Source: DASWJZ01 sp963805325 (GTDB lineage Bacteria > Pseudomonadota > Alphaproteobacteria > Rhizobiales > Afifellaceae). Taken from it: 64,000 nucleotides of DNA. The notes under the pieces were generated by a model. That model ran no database searches. It was not told where the DNA came from and was given only the letters and a program-made list of their open reading frames with translations. The number at the start of each line of letters is the position of its first letter. Positions within the stretch are counted from its first letter, which is position 1. Position numbers and translations under genes: made by a program. The stretch covers positions 1 to 64,000 of the forward strand of contig CAWDTS010000004.1 of NCBI GenBank assembly GCA_963805325.1, given 5' to 3'. Shown piece after piece: positions 49,019 through 59,299 of this stretch.

Positions 49019-49990
49019 TCAAGGGGAGGGGGTGGCCGCCGAGGCGTCACGCCTGCGTCCGGAGGTTTCCGACACGAGGATGCCGCCGCTGACGAGGACG
49101 AGAGCGAGAAGGTGATAGCCCCTGAACGGCTCGCTCAGGATCAGCACGGCCAGCAGGGCTCCGAAGATCGGAACGAGGTTGGCGAAGAGGCCCGCTCGCC
49201 CCGGACCGATCAGGCGCACGCCGCGCATGAAGGAGAGCTGCGCGAGGAACGAGGGGAAGAGAGCGATGAAGAGGAGCACGAGCCAGCCCTTCGGCGTCGG
49301 CCACTGCGCGGTTCCGGCTATCATCTCGTAGGCGACAAGCGGCAGCGACGTCACGAACGCGATGATGCTCAAGGCCATGAACAGCGTCAGCGCGGGAATC
49401 GGGGGGCGATCGCGGAGCGCGAGCGTGTAACACGCGTAGAGCGCGCAGGCTGCGAGGACGATCGCATCGCCTTCGTTGAACTGGAACGACGCAAGCGTCG
49501 CGAGGTGTCCTTGCGTTGCCACGATCGCGATACCGATCAGCGTGGCGACGATACCGGCGATCTGCAGTGGGCCGAGCCTGACCCCGTAAACGACAAGAGC
49601 TCCGAGCACGACGAAGACCGGGATCGCGCCCTGGATGATCGCGATGTTCACGGCCGTCGTGTGATGGGCCGAGAGATAGAAGAGCGCGTTGAAGAACGAA
49701 AATCCGCAGGCCGACAGGAAAAATATGCGCCGCCAGTTGCGCAGCAATTCGGGCCAGGCGGCACCGATCCGGCCGGGGCGGGCCGCGAGAAGGACGACGG
49801 AGACGATCGCCCAGCGGAGCGACGTGACGATCATCGGCGACGCCTGACCCACGACGAGCCGGCCCGCGACGGAGTTTCCGCCCCAGCAGGCCATCGTGAA
49901 GGTGAGGAGAAGGTAGGCCTCGGTCGCAGGGTGCAAACGTGGCAGGTACCACGCCCCCGACGCACTCGAAGGCTTTTCGACAGGCGTCAT
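49019..49990 (-). CDS. EamA/DMT-family transporter
   Basis: 323 aa with ten hydrophobic segments in two EamA repeats, e.g. 'TMACWGGNSVAGRLVVGQASP' near the start and 'LFANLVPIFGALLAVLILSEPFRGYHL' near the end. Likely exports a metabolite or amino acid; no substrate can be inferred. Stands alone between pyc and the GntR gene. Confidence 0.9.
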   Translation of the reverse strand: MTPVEKPSSASGAWYLPRLHPATEAYLLLTFTMACWGGNSVAGRLVVGQASPMIVTSLRWAIVSVVLLAARPGRIGAAWPELLRNWRRIFFLSACGFSFFNALFYLSAHHTTAVNIAIIQGAIPVFVVLGALVVYGVRLGPLQIAGIVATLIGIAIVATQGHLATLASFQFNEGDAIVLAACALYACYTLALRDRPPIPALTLFMALSIIAFVTSLPLVAYEMIAGTAQWPTPKGWLVLLFIALFPSFLAQLSFMRGVRLIGPGRAGLFANLVPIFGALLAVLILSEPFRGYHLLALVLVSGGILVSETSGRRRDASAATPSP

Positions 49991-50074
49991 TGACCGAAGG
50001 CTTTCCTGATCAGGCGGCGGGCGGCGCAGCCGCGCTCTTCTTGTTCATTCGTCAAGGCGGGTCAGTCTAGTGCC

Positions 50075-50743
50075 TCAGGCGCGCCGCTCGAAATACTCCT
50101 GGTGCTCTCTTGAGAGCCGGCAGGCGGCTTCGACGTCGCCGGTTTCGACCGCGGCGAAGATCGGAGCGTGGCTTTCGGCAACCGCCGACATGTCGATATT
50201 CGGCTGCAGCACCGTCTTGCGCGAATGAATCTCGACGTGAAGCGATTCCCACATCTTGAGGAGGAGATCGTTCTCCGCGGCGCGGAGGATCGTACGGTGG
50301 AAGCCGACGCTATGCTGGACCACGCCATCGAAGTCGTGGTTGCGCGCCGCCTCGCGCATGCCTTCCAAGTGTGCCGCGAGGGCGCGAGTGTCGGCGTTGA
50401 GCTTCGGCAGGGCGAGACGCATCGCGGCTTCTTCGAGTGCCCCGCGCACCTCGTAGATCTCGTGCTGCGCGCCGGCATGATAGTCGTTCACGAAAGAGCC
50501 GCGGCGCGGCCGGATCGTGACGAGACCCGCCGTCTCAAGCTCGCGCAAGGCCTCGCGGACCGGCGCCTGGCTTGCGCCGAATTCCCGGGCGAGCTGCAGT
50601 TCGACGAGGCGGGTGCCGGGCGCGTATTCGCCCTCGACGATCCGCCTCAGGAGCACATTGCGGATGCGCGCGCCGATCGGTTCGTGCGAGAGCCGGAGCT
50701 TTTCATCCGTCGAAACAACTGAAAGGTCCAAACTGCCTCCCAT
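50075..50743 (-). CDS. GntR-family regulator (FadR/FCD type)
   Basis: 222 aa. The winged helix 'GTRLVELQLAREFGASQAPVREALRELETAGLVTIRPRRGSFV' is followed by an all-helical FCD effector domain with metal-binding-type residues ('HSVGFHRTILRAAEN', 'AESHAPIFAAVETGD'). Divergent from the hydroxylase operon with a short-period repeat between them, so it is probably that operon's repressor, responding to a carboxylate-type effector. Confidence 0.92.
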   Translation of the reverse strand: MGGSLDLSVVSTDEKLRLSHEPIGARIRNVLLRRIVEGEYAPGTRLVELQLAREFGASQAPVREALRELETAGLVTIRPRRGSFVNDYHAGAQHEIYEVRGALEEAAMRLALPKLNADTRALAAHLEGMREAARNHDFDGVVQHSVGFHRTILRAAENDLLLKMWESLHVEIHSRKTVLQPNIDMSAVAESHAPIFAAVETGDVEAACRLSREHQEYFERRA

Positions 50744-50804
50744 CGCGCGAATGCTTCGTGCATTCGGGCACTTAGCGCTTGTCCCCGTTCAGCGCCATAA
50801 GCGA

Positions 50805-50829
50805 TTGACACTCGATAATCGATAATCGA
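50805..50829 (+). promoter_or_regulatory. Promoter -35 with iterated tcgataa operator
   Basis: ttgaca (50805-50810) is a consensus -35. From 50812 to 50829 the word tcgataa repeats in seven-base steps (tcgataa-tcgataa-tcga), within the expected spacer up to a -10 near 50828-50833. A repressor bound here would block RNA polymerase. The gene start is at 50870 with gggagg. Confidence 0.6.
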
Positions 50830-50869
50830 ACATAGCACGCAAGAAGAGATAAATCACGGGGGGAGGAAC

Positions 50870-51676
50870 GTGTCGCTTTCCGTCTTGCGCCCGGATTCCA
50901 TCAAGGCGGCGGTTGCCGCGCTCGGCGCCGACGAGGGCGCCCGACTTCTGGGCGGCGGCACGCTTCTCGTTCGCGGGCGGAATTCCGGCGATCTCTCGAT
51001 CGCCGCTTTCGTGCTCTCCGACGGTTTGGGCCTCGATGAAATCAAGGTCGCGGGCGGGCGCGCCGAGATCGGCGCCACGGCGACAATGGCAAGAATCCTC
51101 GCGGAGCCGAAGCTCGCCTTCCTGCATGATGTGGCGCGCGAGATCGGCGGCCCCGCGGTGCGCGCCATGGCGACGGTCGGCGGCAATCTCTTCGCCCGTT
51201 CGCCCTACGGCGATTTCGCGGTCGCGCTTCTGGCGCTCGACGCGGAGGTCACGTTCGAGGATGCGTCGAAGAGCGGGACGGTAACGCTCGAAGCGTTCCT
51301 GATGGATCGTGGGCGGAAAGGCCGTGTCGTGAAGAGCGTCGTCTTCGCGCTGCCGCCGGACGACGCATTCCGCTTCGCCAAGGTCACGCGGCGGCACCCG
51401 CACGGCGCGTCCGTGCTTGCCATCGCGGCTCTTCTGCCGATGGTGGGGGGCAAGGTGAAGGGCGCGCGCGTCGCCTACGGCGCGATGGCCCCGACGGCGA
51501 TACGGGCGACATCGGTCGAGAAGGCGCTTGAAGGAAAGGCGCTTGACGCGGCGGCGATCGAGAAGGCCGTCACAGCCGCGAACGAAGGCACTGAGCCGCC
51601 CACCGATCCCTTCGCAAGCGCCTGGTACCGGGCGAACGTGCTGCCGGTGCATCTCGGCCGGCTTCTCAAAGGCTGA
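50870..51676 (+). CDS. Molybdenum hydroxylase FAD subunit
   Basis: 268 aa from GTG 50870 with a strong gggagg site. FAD-binding motifs: 'ARLLGGGTLLVRGRNSGD' near 25-40 and 'RAMATVGGNLFARSPYGDFA' near 100. Medium subunit of a xanthine-dehydrogenase-type enzyme; small and large subunits follow. First gene of a GntR-controlled operon. Confidence 0.92.
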   Translation: MSLSVLRPDSIKAAVAALGADEGARLLGGGTLLVRGRNSGDLSIAAFVLSDGLGLDEIKVAGGRAEIGATATMARILAEPKLAFLHDVAREIGGPAVRAMATVGGNLFARSPYGDFAVALLALDAEVTFEDASKSGTVTLEAFLMDRGRKGRVVKSVVFALPPDDAFRFAKVTRRHPHGASVLAIAALLPMVGGKVKGARVAYGAMAPTAIRATSVEKALEGKALDAAAIEKAVTAANEGTEPPTDPFASAWYRANVLPVHLGRLLKG

Positions 51677-51685
51677 GCGAAGATC

Positions 51686-52171
51686 ATGGCGCGTGTCCCC
51701 CTCCAATTCATTGTCAACGGCGCCGAACAGGCGGAATTCATCGAGCCCGGCTCGCTTCTCGTCGATGTGCTGCGCGACAAGCTCGGGCTGACGGCGACGA
51801 AGAACGGGTGCAGCCAAGGCACCTGCGGCGCCTGCACGGTGCTCGTCGACGGCGAGCCGCGGCTTTCCTGCCTGACGCCGGCCGAGCGTGTCGAAGGGCG
51901 CGCAGTCGAGACGCTCGAAGGCGTTGCGGAAGGTAACGCGCTGCATCCTCTTCAGAGGGCCTTTGCGGAGGGTTTCGCGGTGCAATGCGGCTTCTGCACC
52001 TCCGGCATGATCCTCGTCGCGAAGTGGCTGCTCGACAGAAACCCCAATCCGAGCCGCGCTGACGTGGTCGACGCCATCTCCGGCAACATCTGTCGCTGCA
52101 CCGGTTACGAATCGATCGTCGACGCGATCCTGACCGCCGCCGCCGAGATGCGCGGCGAGAAAGCGGCGTGA
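51686..52171 (+). CDS. Molybdenum hydroxylase [2Fe-2S] subunit
   Basis: 161 aa. Cluster ligands in 'NGCSQGTCGACTVLVDG...SC' and 'CGFCTSGMILVA...GNICRCTGYESIV'. Electron-transfer subunit, starting 9 nt after the FAD subunit. Confidence 0.93.
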   Translation: MARVPLQFIVNGAEQAEFIEPGSLLVDVLRDKLGLTATKNGCSQGTCGACTVLVDGEPRLSCLTPAERVEGRAVETLEGVAEGNALHPLQRAFAEGFAVQCGFCTSGMILVAKWLLDRNPNPSRADVVDAISGNICRCTGYESIVDAILTAAAEMRGEKAA

Positions 52172-52199
52172 GGCGAAGACGGCAGTCATGGAGCCCACA

Positions 52200-52332
52200 A
52201 ACCTTCCTCATGCTGAGGTGCTCCGCGCAGCGGAGCCTCGAAGCACGCAGCCAATGAAATCCAGAGTCTTCTGGAGCCGTCCTTCGAGGCGCGCCGACTG
52301 TGTCGGCGCGCACCTCAGGATGAGGGGATCTG
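52200..52332. repeat. Rhizobiales-type interspersed palindromic repeat
   Basis: A left part, 'cctcatgctgaggtgctccg' then 'gagcctcgaagcacg', is roughly inverted in the right part, 'ccttcgaggcgcgcc' then 'gcgcacctcaggatgagg', giving a long imperfect hairpin with inner stems. Elements with these end words are scattered in many Rhizobiales genomes. Here it lies inside an operon, between the small and large hydroxylase subunit genes. Confidence 0.75.
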
Positions 52333-52363
52333 ATGGGATCGGCCGCAGGCGGAGAGGCTTCCG

Positions 52364-54757
52364 ATGGAACACGTGAAGGAATTCTTCGCCAAGGAGCGCA
52401 CCGAGGGCCATCAGGCCGTTGGCGTCAACAACAAGCGCACTGACATTGACGGCCACGTCACCGGTCGCACGCAGTACCTACGCCGATCGCACTTTCCCGG
52501 GCATGCTTTATCTCGCGATGGTCAGGAGCCCGCATCACCATGCGAAGATCCTTTCCGTCGATACCAGCGAAGCGGAAAAGATGCCGGGAGTCGTCCGTGT
52601 GCTGACGCACAAGGACGTGCCGAAGAACGTCTACACGATCCTCTGCCTGATCCAGGTCGAGCCTGACGATGAGCCGTGCCTTGCGGTCGACAAGGTGCGC
52701 TACAGGGGCGAGCAGATCGTCGCGGTAATCGCGGAAACCCTTTCCGCGGCGCGCGAGGCGGTGGCGAAGGTCAAGGTCGAATACCAGGAGCTTCCGGCGG
52801 TCTTCGACGTGGAGGATGCGTTGAAACCCGGCGCGCCGCTCGTCAACGAGTATCACGGCCAGAACTTCTTCAAATATGAAGGCCATCATTGCCGGCGCGT
52901 GCGCCACGGCGATGTGGAGAAGGGCTTTGCCGAAGCCGATCATGTGATCGAGGAGCGCTACCAGTCCTCGCCGATCGAGCATGCGCCGGTTGAGACGACG
53001 GGCTGCATCGTTGTCCCCGAGGCGAACGGCCGCTATGTCTGCTATTCCGACACGCAGGCGCTTTTCTTCACGCTCGACAATACCGGCCTCATCCTCAACA
53101 CGCCGTTCCAGAAGCTCAGGCTGATCGGTGGTACGGTCGGGGGCGGCTTCGGCGGCAAGGTCGACGTGATCGTCGAGCCCATCGCCTTCCTCGCATCGAT
53201 GCTCACCAACAAGCCGGTGAAATACGCCTTCAGCCGCGAGGAGGAGATGCAGGTCTCGTCACCGCGCGCGGCGGAGCGCATCGTCGTGAAGGACGGCGTG
53301 ATGAAGGACGGGCGCATCATCGCGCGGCAGGTCACGCTCTACGTTGATGCCGGCGCCTATTCGCGCCACAGCCCTTACGGCACCACCAAGGCCGCGGCGC
53401 ACATGCCAGGGCCTTACACGATCCCGAACGTCCACGTTGATGCGCACTGCGTCTATACCAACCGCACGCCGTCTTCGGCGATGCGCGGCTTCGGCGTCAC
53501 CATCGGCGACTTCGCGCTCGAAGTGCAGATGGACAAAATCGCGAAGCTCGTCGGGATGGACCCGATCGAAATTCGCATGAAGAACGCCTATCGCGACGGC
53601 GACATGAAAGCGCACGGCGAGGTCACGCACGGCGCGGCGCTGATCGAGACGATGCAGGCTGCGTCGAAGCTCGCCAGCTGGCCTCTTTCCGAATTTGCGA
53701 CGAAGGCGTGCTCAACGGAGCCGGCGTCATGACGAAGGAAAATGGCACGAAGAAGCGCGGGCGCGGCGTCGCCGCGGTCAACTATCCGACCGGCATGAAT
53801 CTCGGCGGCGATCCCTCGCAGGCGCTGATCCATGCGACGACCACCGGGAATTTCGTCGTGACGCTCTCCTCCGTCGATCTCGGGCAGGGGCTGAAAACAG
53901 TGATGACCCAGATCTGCGCCGAGACGCTCGGCGTACCGGTCGATACGATCATCGTCGACACCGCCGACACCGACACCGGCCCGCATTGCATGGGCACGTT
54001 CGCGAGCCGCGGCACTCATCGCGTCGGTAACGCAATCATCATGGCGGCGAAGGAGGCGAAGCAGGTGCTGCTCGACGTCGCCGCGGAGGAGCTTGAGGCC
54101 GACGCCTCCGATCTTGAGACCGACGGCAAGGGTAATATCCAGGTGAAGGGCGCGCCGGCGCGCTCCATGCCCGTCTTCCAGGCCGCTCTCGCAGCCCACT
54201 TCAAGCATGGAAAGACCGTGTCGGGTCGCGGCATGTTCATGGTGCAGCGCTCCTATCCGGTGCCGGAGACCGGGCACATGCGACCTTCCACCTGCTACGC
54301 GCACGCCTGCACGATCGCCGAGGTCGAGGTCGACACGGAGACCGGCGAGGTGTCGGTGCTCTCGCTGAAGAGCGCCTACGAGATCGGGCGCGCGCTTAAT
54401 CCGAAGATGGTCGAGCAGCAGATCATCGGCGGCGGCTGGATGGGGATGAGCCACGCGCTCTACGAGACGACCGAGCCCTATTATCCCGACCGCGCGCACG
54501 GGCCGGTCGACTTCAACGAATATCTGATGCCGGGGCCGGGCGACCTGCCGGAGTTTCAGGCGGTGGTTCTCGAGCGCCCGTCCGACGACGGCCCGTTCGG
54601 GGCGAAGGGCGTCGGCGAGATGACGGCGAACTCGCCAATCCCGGCGATCGCCAACGCCATCTTCGACGCTGTCGGCGTGCGCGTCGATTCGCTGCCGATC
54701 ACGCCGGAGAAGGTTCTTCGCGGCATCCAGGCCAACAGGGCGGCTGCCGCTCACTGA
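52364..54757 (+). CDS. Molybdenum hydroxylase large subunit (frame interrupted twice)
   Basis: About 797 aa when repaired, ATG 52364 behind ggagagg. Motifs: 'GGTVGGGFGGKVD', 'SSAMRGFGVTIGDFALE' and 'FGAKGVGEMTANSPIPAIANA', as in xanthine dehydrogenase/aldehyde oxidase. An extra C at 52477/52478 breaks 'GRTQY' from 'YADRTFPGML'; a second shift (-1) lies at about 53690-53730 before 'GTKKRGRGVAAVNYP'. It binds the molybdopterin cofactor and hydroxylates a heterocycle or aldehyde. Amidohydrolase and EthD-like genes downstream suggest that the product is degraded further. Confidence 0.87.
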
Positions 54758-54777
54758 TCGAAGAGAGGAATTTCGTG

Positions 54778-55086
54778 ATGCTGAAGGTTCTGTCGCTGAT
54801 GAAGCGCAAGGAAGGCATGAGCTTCGAGGAGTTCAAGAACTGGGCGAAGAACGAGCATCCGAAGCTCGCGACCAAGATTCCAGGCATGAAGGGCTATCGG
54901 ATGAACGTGCCGGTCAGCGCGAATCCCGACTCGCCCTATGACGCGATCAGCGAGATGTGGTGGGATTCCGACGAGGCGCGGCTGAAGGGCTTCGGTACCG
55001 ACGAGGGGAAGGCCGCCGGCGCCGACGCCGCCGCGCATTGCGTCAGCCGCTTCCACTTCATGGCCGAGGAGAAGGTGTTCATCTAG
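54778..55086 (+). CDS. EthD-domain protein
   Basis: 102 aa (a GTG one codon earlier at 54775 is also possible) with gagagg upstream. A small dimeric alpha+beta-barrel: 'KVLSLMKRKEGMSFEEFKNWAKNEHPKLATKIPGMKGYRMN'. EthD proteins often accompany catabolic oxygenases and hydrolases; activities range from none known to decarboxylation or isomerisation. Same operon as the hydroxylase. Confidence 0.85.
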   Translation: MLKVLSLMKRKEGMSFEEFKNWAKNEHPKLATKIPGMKGYRMNVPVSANPDSPYDAISEMWWDSDEARLKGFGTDEGKAAGADAAAHCVSRFHFMAEEKVFI

Positions 55087-55116
55087 CACGTCTTCTCCTT
55101 ATCGTCGTTCATAGCC

Positions 55117-55995
55117 ATGCCCGTCATCGACGCGCATCATCACATCTGGCGGCAGGACGATCTGCCGTGGCTCAAGGGGCCGATGGTGCCGCGCATCTTC
55201 GGGCCTTACGAGCCGATACGGCGCGACTATCCGGTCAGCGAATACATTGCCGACATCGCGGGAACCGGCGTCGAAAAATCCGTCTACGTGCAGGCCAATG
55301 CGGTCGATCCGGAGGCGGAGGCCGCGTGGGTGCAGCGGCAGGCCGACGAGAGCGGCTTTCCGAATGCAATCGTCGGCTACGCCGATCTCATGGCCGGGGA
55401 CGTCAGGCCGGCGCTCGACGCGCTGAAGAAATATCCGCTGATGCGCGGCATCCGCATGCAGCTTCATTGGCATACCAACGAGCAATACCGTTTCGCCAAG
55501 CGCCCCGACCTCGTCGACGACCCGACCTTCCGCAGGAATTTCGCCGCGCTCGCCGATTACGGCTTCTCGTTCGAGCTGCAGGTCTTCACGGACCAGATGG
55601 TCGGCGCGGCGCGGCTCGCGTCGGATTTCCATCAGACGACGTTCATGCTGCAGCACGCCGGGATGCTGGAGGACCTGTCGGAGAACGGGCGGGAGGTCTG
55701 GCGCCGCGCGATGCGTGTGCTTGCGACGCAGCCGAACGTCGCCTGCAAGCTCTCCGGGCTCGGCACCTTCATCCACAAGAACGACCCGGCGCATATCGCC
55801 TGGATCACAAAGGAGGCGGTCGCGCTCTTCGGCGCGGATCGTTGCCTTTACGGTTCGAACTTCCCGATCGAGAAGCTCTGGACGAGCTATCCGACGCTGC
55901 TCAACTCCTATCGCGAGGCCATCGCGGGACTGACGCCCGCCGAGCAGCGCGCGATCCTCCACGACACGGCGGCAAGAGTGTATAGACTGGATTGA
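55117..55995 (+). CDS. Amidohydrolase-2 family metal-dependent hydrolase
   Basis: 292-aa TIM barrel. The N-terminal 'IDAHHHIW' gives the metal-binding HxH, 'MLQHAGM' an active-site histidine and 'CLYGSNFPIEKLW' the family's late aspartate/asparagine region. Relatives hydrolyse lactones or decarboxylate aromatic acids. It follows the EthD gene and is likely to act on the product of the hydroxylase. Confidence 0.9.
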   Translation: MPVIDAHHHIWRQDDLPWLKGPMVPRIFGPYEPIRRDYPVSEYIADIAGTGVEKSVYVQANAVDPEAEAAWVQRQADESGFPNAIVGYADLMAGDVRPALDALKKYPLMRGIRMQLHWHTNEQYRFAKRPDLVDDPTFRRNFAALADYGFSFELQVFTDQMVGAARLASDFHQTTFMLQHAGMLEDLSENGREVWRRAMRVLATQPNVACKLSGLGTFIHKNDPAHIAWITKEAVALFGADRCLYGSNFPIEKLWTSYPTLLNSYREAIAGLTPAEQRAILHDTAARVYRLD

Positions 55996-56015
55996 GGTCC
56001 TGGGAGCCTCATCCG

Positions 56016-56472
56016 ATGCTTGTCACGCTTCTTGCCATCCATTTGCTTTCCGCCGTCTTCTGGGTCGGCGGCATGGCGTTTGCGCACTCCGTGCTCCGCC
56101 CCGCGGCGTTCGCGCTTGAGCCGCCCATCCGCCTGCCGCTCTGGCGGCGCGTCTTCGAGCGCTTCTTTCCTTGGGTCGGAATTGCGGTGATCCTGATGCT
56201 CGCTCAGCGGCATCGCGATGGTCGTCATGGATTTCGGCGGCTTCGCGAGCGCCGCGCTCTACATCAATGTGATGATGGCCGTTGGCATCGTGATGATGCT
56301 CCTCTTCGGGCATCTCTACTTCGCGCTTTGGCCGCGCTTCCGAAACGCGGTCGACGGCGGAGCATTTCAGGAAGCGGCGGCGACGCTCGACAAGATCCGC
56401 CGCACGGTGACGATCAACCTTGCGCTTGGGATCATCACAATCGTGATCGGCGGGACGGGGCGGTATTGGTGA
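56016..56472 (+). CDS. CopD-like membrane protein (frame interrupted)
   Basis: About 151 aa when repaired, four membrane segments ('LLAIHLLSAVFWVGGMAFAHSV', 'WVGIAVILMLASGIAMVV'). One extra base at about 56205 separates 'AVILMLA' from 'SGIAMVVMDFGG'. The H...WxGG start fits the CopD/DUF4149-type membrane family, possibly haem or copper binding. Function unknown. Confidence 0.75.
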
Positions 56473-56490
56473 ATTCGGCTGGCCGTCGCC

Positions 56491-57339
56491 TTAGGCCTTC
56501 TTCCACCCGTTCCTGATCGTCTTGAACCCCTCCTCGTAGACCGCCTCCGGCCCCTCGGAGAAATCGCGCCAAACGCGCGTTGCCGCGGCAAGCTCCGGCA
56601 GGCCGCGCCCGAACGCCTCGATCGTCAGCCAGCCGTCGTAGCCGGATTTCTTCAGCGCCTTGAAGGTCGCCGCCCATGGCACGTGGCCGCGACCGGGAAC
56701 GCCGCGATCGTTCTCCGAAATGTGGACGTGGATCATGTGCGGACGGATGACCCCGATCGCGGCGATCGGATCGGCTTCTTCGATGTTGGCATGGAACGTA
56801 TCGTACATGCCCTGGATCGCGGGATGGTCGACGAAGTCGAGATAGGCGGCGAGGTCTTCCATCGTGTTGACGAAGTAGGTCTCGAAGCGGTTCACCGCCT
56901 CGATTGCGAGCTGCACGCCTTGCCTCTCGGCATAGTCGCCGACCTTGCGGTGCACGCTTCGCGCCCGGGAGCGCTCCGCGGCGGTCGGGCTTTTGCCGGA
57001 GAAAAGCCCCAGCGTCTGCGTCATCGGACCGCCGATGCAATTCGCACCGAGCGCCGCGGTGCAGTCGACGCAGTATTTCATGTAGTCGACGGCCGCCTTG
57101 CGTTGCGCGGCATCCTTGCCGATCGGGTTCTTGTCCTCGCTCGGGACGACGGTGATGGCCGTGCGGCCGAGCCCGATCTCGTCGAGCATTTTTCCGACCT
57201 TGGCGAAGTGGTCCGGCGTTCCCTCGAAGACCGGAACTTCTACGCCGTCGTAGCCGGTCGCCTTCAGCGCTTCGAGAATGCCCTTGTGCTTCTCCGTGAC
57301 GTGGGTCGTCCAGAGCAGCATGCAGAAGCCGATTTTCAC
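56491..57339 (-). CDS. Sugar phosphate isomerase/epimerase family protein
   Basis: 282 aa from GTG 57339 with 'gggga' upstream. A xylose-isomerase-like TIM barrel of the tagatose/psicose 3-epimerase group: metal ligands in 'LAIEAVNRFETYF' (Glu), 'DTFHANIEE' (Asp, His) and 'WLTIEAFGR' (Glu). It would interconvert ketose epimers using Mn or Mg. Convergent with the CopD-like gene. Confidence 0.9.
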   Translation of the reverse strand: MKIGFCMLLWTTHVTEKHKGILEALKATGYDGVEVPVFEGTPDHFAKVGKMLDEIGLGRTAITVVPSEDKNPIGKDAAQRKAAVDYMKYCVDCTAALGANCIGGPMTQTLGLFSGKSPTAAERSRARSVHRKVGDYAERQGVQLAIEAVNRFETYFVNTMEDLAAYLDFVDHPAIQGMYDTFHANIEEADPIAAIGVIRPHMIHVHISENDRGVPGRGHVPWAATFKALKKSGYDGWLTIEAFGRGLPELAAATRVWRDFSEGPEAVYEEGFKTIRNGWKKA

Positions 57340-57582
57340 GGAAGATTCCCCCTCAGATCCGCCGCGTCTCCTTCGCGCGGCTCCGAGCGACGTTATGAGA
57401 CGGCCGTCTCATTCGCAAGAGCGGATCGACGCGCTCCGCTGGCACGACGGTCGGCGGGATTGCGGTCTGCCCGCAGTGATCGTTCAGCCAGTCTTAATCA
57501 TGCTGTCATCCGGGCGGCGTTCGTCAAATAGTTTCAACTGCCGCGTGTCAGCCTTCGTCCCGAAGAGGCAGAGGACTCGGCC

Positions 57583-59290
57583 ATGCGGCGCTGCAACGCT
57601 ATCGGATTTCTCGCGCTCGGCGCGCTCCTGGCATCGATGCCGGCCGCCGCACAGACCAACGACGCACCGCCCGAGGTTCAGCTTTTCGGCAAATGGATGC
57701 GGGGCGGAATCACGTTCGAGACCCTGATGAAGTCCGTGGACGGGGATTTCGCCAACCTCGGCACGGGAGGCGACGTCATCAAGGCCGGAGACGTCGCCGT
57801 ACACGAGCGCATGCTCGATGCGATCTATCGCGCCAGGCGGGCGGTCGAGATTATGCAGCAGGACATCGACGGCGACGGCTACGTCACGGAGGAGGAGGTC
57901 CGCAGCGCGCTCGCTTATACGGGTTGCAAGAGCTTCTTCGGCCGCGACATCGACATCACTGCCCGCCAGGATCATGCGGTCGAACAAGTCATGCAGGCAG
58001 ACACCGACGGCGACAAGCGGGTCGGATGGGCGGAAGCATCTGCCATGCCGGGGCTCGACACGCCACAGGGCCGCGCGCAGGCGAAGAGCGTCGAGAAGCT
58101 CGCCGAACTCGATCAGGCAGGCGTTGCTGCTCGACAGCGACAATGACGGCCGCGTGACATTGCGGGAGTATGAGGCTGCGGCCGATGCGCTGTTCCGCAC
58201 AGTCGACACCGATTCAAGCGGCAAGATCACCGAGGACGAAGCGCGGGCCTTCAAGGAGCGTCCGAAGGAACCGCTCGCGGCGGTGTCGCACGAGGCCGCT
58301 GCGGCGGCTGCACAAAAACGCGAGGAGGTGAAGCGCGAGACGCTCACCCGCGGAGAGGCAGCGGAGGAGGAGGCCTGCGGGATGCCCCCTGCTTCGGCCG
58401 AGGCGGAAGTCATCGTTTTCGGCGCCTACGGTCCGGAGGCGATCTCGTCAGTTGCGATCGGAACGCAGGACAAGACTGTGCAGACCGGAATCGTCAACGT
58501 GGAGGCAGGAGAAGGTCCGCTTTATCTCGTGATTGCGTCGCTTGAAGCTTCGATCTGGCGGTTCTCCGGTGCGGTGGAGCGGATCGAGCATGTCGTCGTC
58601 ACCTCTGCCACGAGGACGGCAGGGCTGAAGGGCGCGATGCTTCCGCTCGCGGGCGAGACCGGTCTTCCGGTTGAGCGGGTCACGTTCCTCAAGCGCACCG
58701 ATTGCATGAAGCCGTTCTGGGAGGCCCCGTCCGTCGCGTCCGCGAAGGCCGCCGCCCTCGTGACCGAACAGGTCGGCAAGGCGCCGGTGAAGATCGTTGC
58801 GCACTACAATGTGAGCGCTTTCTCCGTGCCGTCGGGCGCGGTCGAGTCGCTGAAGGATCACGGCTCCGCGCGCTGGCCGCTCATCGTCGTGCCGGGGGTC
58901 GGGGCGCTGCATGTGGAAAACAACGACGGCGGCGTGACGGTCAGGCGCGAGCCGCTGACGCCGAGCGCCGAGCTCAGGCGCTACAATCCCGGCGGTGTCG
59001 TGACGATCGATGTAGAGACCGTCGTCGCTTCGCTTCCGCCTGAGCCGTACATCGTGCTGCCCGAAGCGGCGGGCCTCAAGCAGCTTGTCGATGAGGGAGC
59101 CCTGACGGTCAACAATGAGGGCGAGTATCTGATCCATCGGAAGATACGCTTCCCCGCCGGGCTCTACGGGGGCCACTCTGTGAGCTTCCTTTTGCTACGC
59201 GGTGTGCCGATGCCAGAGGGCGATCCAGGCCATTCGACCGTCGTCTCGGAGGAGACGGGAGAAGTGCTTTCAGGGCCCCTCCGCCATTGA
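57583..59290 (+). CDS. Secreted EF-hand protein with unknown C-terminal domain (frame interrupted)
   Basis: About 568 aa when repaired. A signal peptide (1-23, ending AAA-Q) precedes four EF-hand loops: 'DIDGDGYVTEEE', 'DTDGDKRVGWAE', 'DSDNDGRVTLRE' and 'DTDSSGKITEDE'. An Ala/Glu-rich helix follows, then about 300 residues with no family I recognise. The frame breaks at an extra G at 58120/58121, just before the third loop. Probably a periplasmic calcium-binding protein; no partner gene is adjacent. Confidence 0.8.
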
Positions 59291-59299
59291 CGTTCGAGG

